From JBKHAJ01 sp964641125 (GTDB lineage: Bacteria; Spirochaetota; Spirochaetia; SPDA01; CAZSGZ01), in NCBI GenBank assembly GCA_964641125.1, contig CAZXMO010000118.1:1-6762 (forward strand): a stretch of 6,762 bases of DNA, read 5' to 3'. A program made the position numbers and the translations under genes. This document shows positions 4,980 to 6,762 of this stretch, one piece after another. Under the pieces are notes generated by a model, which saw only the letters and a list, made by a program, of their open reading frames with translations, searched no databases and was not told where the DNA came from. Positions within the stretch are counted from its first letter, which is position 1; the number at the start of each line of letters is the position of its first letter.

Positions 4980-6753
4980 GAGAAGCCGGAAACCGTATTT
5001 GGTATTCGAATCCGTTTTCCTCGAAGACCCGAGAGCTGCCGTTCAGCTGCTCGACGAGGATGCGGACCAGCTCCGTGTCCAGGGATCCGGGCGTCGGATC
5101 CTGATTCTGAGTATCCGATAAGCCCTCCCTTCCTCCTCTGCTTCCGGTGTCGCGAACAGTCAGGAGAAGCAAGTCCGGGGTCTCTTGAATACACGATATT
5201 TCGATCTCACCGCTTTCTCCCTCCTCAAAAGCGTGTTCGAAGCTGTTGCTCAACAGTTCGTTTACGATGAGGCCTAAGGATATGGCCTGGTTTCTCCGGA
5301 GGAAAAGGGTATCGAAATGGGTCGTTACCGTGATGCCGTTTCCCTCTCGGCTGAAAGAATTGACGATGGAAGAAATGTATCTTTGCAGAAACACACCGTT
5401 TTCGAGACCGTCGTATTCGAGCTCGCCATTGTCGAGAAGGATCTGGTCGTAGACGATTGCCATGCTGTTGATGCGGTTTTGCGTTTTTGTCAGGACGGCG
5501 CGGGTTTCGTCGGAACCGGCGGTCGATTTCTGCAGGTTGAGAAGGCTCGAGATCGTCTGGAGATTGTTCTTTACTCGGTGCTGGATTTCCCTGATGAGGA
5601 TATCCTTTTCTTTGAGGGAAGTGGAGAGGTTCCTCGTCTTTTCTTCGAGGCTGTCCAGGAAATGGTTGAGGTTTTCCGCTAATTCTCTTATCTCCGACGG
5701 ACCGACCGGCTCGGTTCGGATACTTAATCTTCCCATCACCGACTGCCTCAAAACGCCCCGGATGTGTGACAGTTGTGTTTCGATCGATGTGTTTATCCTG
5801 TAGATGATGAGAAAAAGGACCACCGCGACAATAAGGGCTATTACGGAATTGGTGATGACGAGGGTGATAATCGGCCTGTTGAGCTCGCCCCGATAGATGG
5901 CCGTTCCGATTACCCAGTCGAAATCGGGAAGGTAGCTGACATTTACGATTTTTTCCCGCATCTTTGTCGTTGTGGTGTCCCGCCAGAGATACGTTGTAAA
6001 ACCCTCCCCGGCGGCAAACAGGTTAGATATGAGAGTCTCATATTCCTCACTGCCGAGGAGCGCCGACGGGTCGTCTCGCGATAGATAGGGATGGACGATG
6101 ACATTGCCCGTCCGGTCGATGATATAGGAATAGCCGGTTTCTCCGATGGAAACCTCGGAGACCGATTCCCGCAAAGCCTCGATATCGATCATCGAGGTAA
6201 ACTCTTCCCGGTACGAGGTGGCGGTGAGAATCCAGTCGAGCTCGGGGATGTAGGACATAAAGAGCGCTTTCTTCCTCGGGGTATCCTCGAAGGTGTTCTG
6301 CCACATATATTCGTAGTATCCCTTCCGCTGCTCGAGCTGGCCTGGTACAGGCTCGTTAGGCGACTGATCGGTACCCACGATGGAATCATCCGGGTGAAAG
6401 ATAACAACACCGTTCGAATCGACCGCGTAAAAGTATCCCGTCTCTCCTACCTGCAGGGAGAGGAGGGTATCGATGACCGGTCCGGTACCTCCCTCGGTAT
6501 TTTCGACTAAGTCGAGCCCGGTTTCGATCTTGGATTTCAGGTACGATTTGATGCTCGACCGCAACATCGAGTCGATGAGATTATGGAGGTTGGAGGTCGA
6601 GGATTCTATATGTTCCTGAAGGCGTGCCCGGGAATTGAGGGAGATGAGGGATGCCGTCAGGGTAACGGCCACAAAAAAGGGGAGGGTCGACAAGAGTACG
6701 ACGAGGATGAATCTTCCCCGTATCGAGCCCTCCCTGGGGCGAAAAAAAGTCAT
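4975..6753 (-). CDS. Membrane sensor histidine kinase, tandem Cache, HAMP, HisKA_2
   Basis: A 592-residue inner-membrane kinase. Order: membrane helix 1 (about 15-36), a periplasmic sensor (37-292), membrane helix 2 (about 294-318), HAMP (about 319-372), HisKA_2 dimerisation/phosphoacceptor region (about 380-455) and an ATPase domain (about 488-590). The sensor contains two related Cache units: 'VGETGYFYAVDSNGVVIFHP' (102-121) is echoed by 'IGETGYSYIIDRTGNVIVHP' (203-222), and 'SYIPELDWILTATSYREE' (167-184) by 'SYLPDFDWVIGTAIYRGE' (273-290), so it probably binds a small molecule in the periplasm. H392 in 'REIQHRVKNNLQTISSLL' is the phosphoacceptor. The N box is 'NELLSNSFEHAF' (498-509). The glycine boxes are eroded: 'DTGSRGG' (535-541) in place of D-x-G-x-G, and 'SLDTELV' (557-563) where the family usually has S-L-G-L-x-L-V. 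No response regulator is in the window, so its target is unknown. The start is ATG 6753, chosen for its N-terminal membrane anchor; too little upstream sequence remains to judge a ribosome site. Confidence 0.88.
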   Translation of the reverse strand: MTFFRPREGSIRGRFILVVLLSTLPFFVAVTLTASLISLNSRARLQEHIESSTSNLHNLIDSMLRSSIKSYLKSKIETGLDLVENTEGGTGPVIDTLLSLQVGETGYFYAVDSNGVVIFHPDDSIVGTDQSPNEPVPGQLEQRKGYYEYMWQNTFEDTPRKKALFMSYIPELDWILTATSYREEFTSMIDIEALRESVSEVSIGETGYSYIIDRTGNVIVHPYLSRDDPSALLGSEEYETLISNLFAAGEGFTTYLWRDTTTTKMREKIVNVSYLPDFDWVIGTAIYRGELNRPIITLVITNSVIALIVAVVLFLIIYRINTSIETQLSHIRGVLRQSVMGRLSIRTEPVGPSEIRELAENLNHFLDSLEEKTRNLSTSLKEKDILIREIQHRVKNNLQTISSLLNLQKSTAGSDETRAVLTKTQNRINSMAIVYDQILLDNGELEYDGLENGVFLQRYISSIVNSFSREGNGITVTTHFDTLFLRRNQAISLGLIVNELLSNSFEHAFEEGESGEIEISCIQETPDLLLLTVRDTGSRGGREGLSDTQNQDPTPGSLDTELVRILVEQLNGSSRVFEENGFEYQIRFPASQ

Positions 6754-6762
6754 ACAAAATTG

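Noticed and set aside
5317..5682. Plus-strand open frames opposite the kinase
   Set aside because: They are complements of conserved kinase motifs and show no domain of their own.

Overview
The window comes from a Gram-negative (diderm) bacterium with a GC-rich genome, high fifties percent by eye. It encodes the end of a TonB-dependent outer-membrane receptor, a TonB protein, a periplasmic ABC-type binding protein and two probable lipoproteins. A spirochaete of the Spirochaeta type is my best guess: both lipoboxes are relaxed (F-S-G-C and A-V-S-C), and the tandem-Cache HisKA_2 kinase fits. This is inference, not proof.

Layout. Bases 1-2658 (+) are a tightly packed uptake operon: the 3' end of a TonB-dependent receptor, a YncE-like beta-propeller lipoprotein that overlaps it by 25 nt, and 9 nt later a BtuF/FepB-type substrate-binding protein. 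A small lipoprotein of unknown function (2645-3229, -) converges on this operon, with a 14-nt overlap of the two 3' ends. An 83-bp divergent promoter region (3230-3312) separates it from tonB (3313-4047, +). A VapB/VapC toxin-antitoxin pair follows (4125-4780, +). The convergent gap after vapC (4781-4974) holds a notable inverted pair of hairpin elements with a perfect 19-bp inverted repeat. Finally, a membrane histidine kinase (4975-6753, -) fills the right end.

How the genes fit together. The order receptor - beta-propeller lipoprotein - periplasmic binding protein, with tonB nearby, matches the logic of Bacteroidetes BtuB-BtuG-BtuF corrinoid uptake: a surface propeller captures ligand at the mouth of a TonB-driven barrel and a binding protein hands it to an ABC importer. 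The ABC permease and ATPase and exbB/exbD are not in the window, so the ligand (corrinoid, haem or metallophore) is unproven. The VapBC module and the hairpin element between tonB and the kinase look like a small accessory insertion between core genes.

Most interesting signals. (1) Two 34-nt hairpins in inverted orientation, with near-identical cores and outer stems that differ in sequence but keep pairing; they look like a REP/BIME-type or miniature mobile element. (2) A BtuG-like propeller in a locus that does not look like Bacteroidetes. (3) A histidine kinase whose ATP-lid glycine motifs are eroded. (4) A perfect hairpin carrying a decoy Shine-Dalgarno just ahead of vapB. (5) Probably leaderless or very short-leader divergent transcripts.
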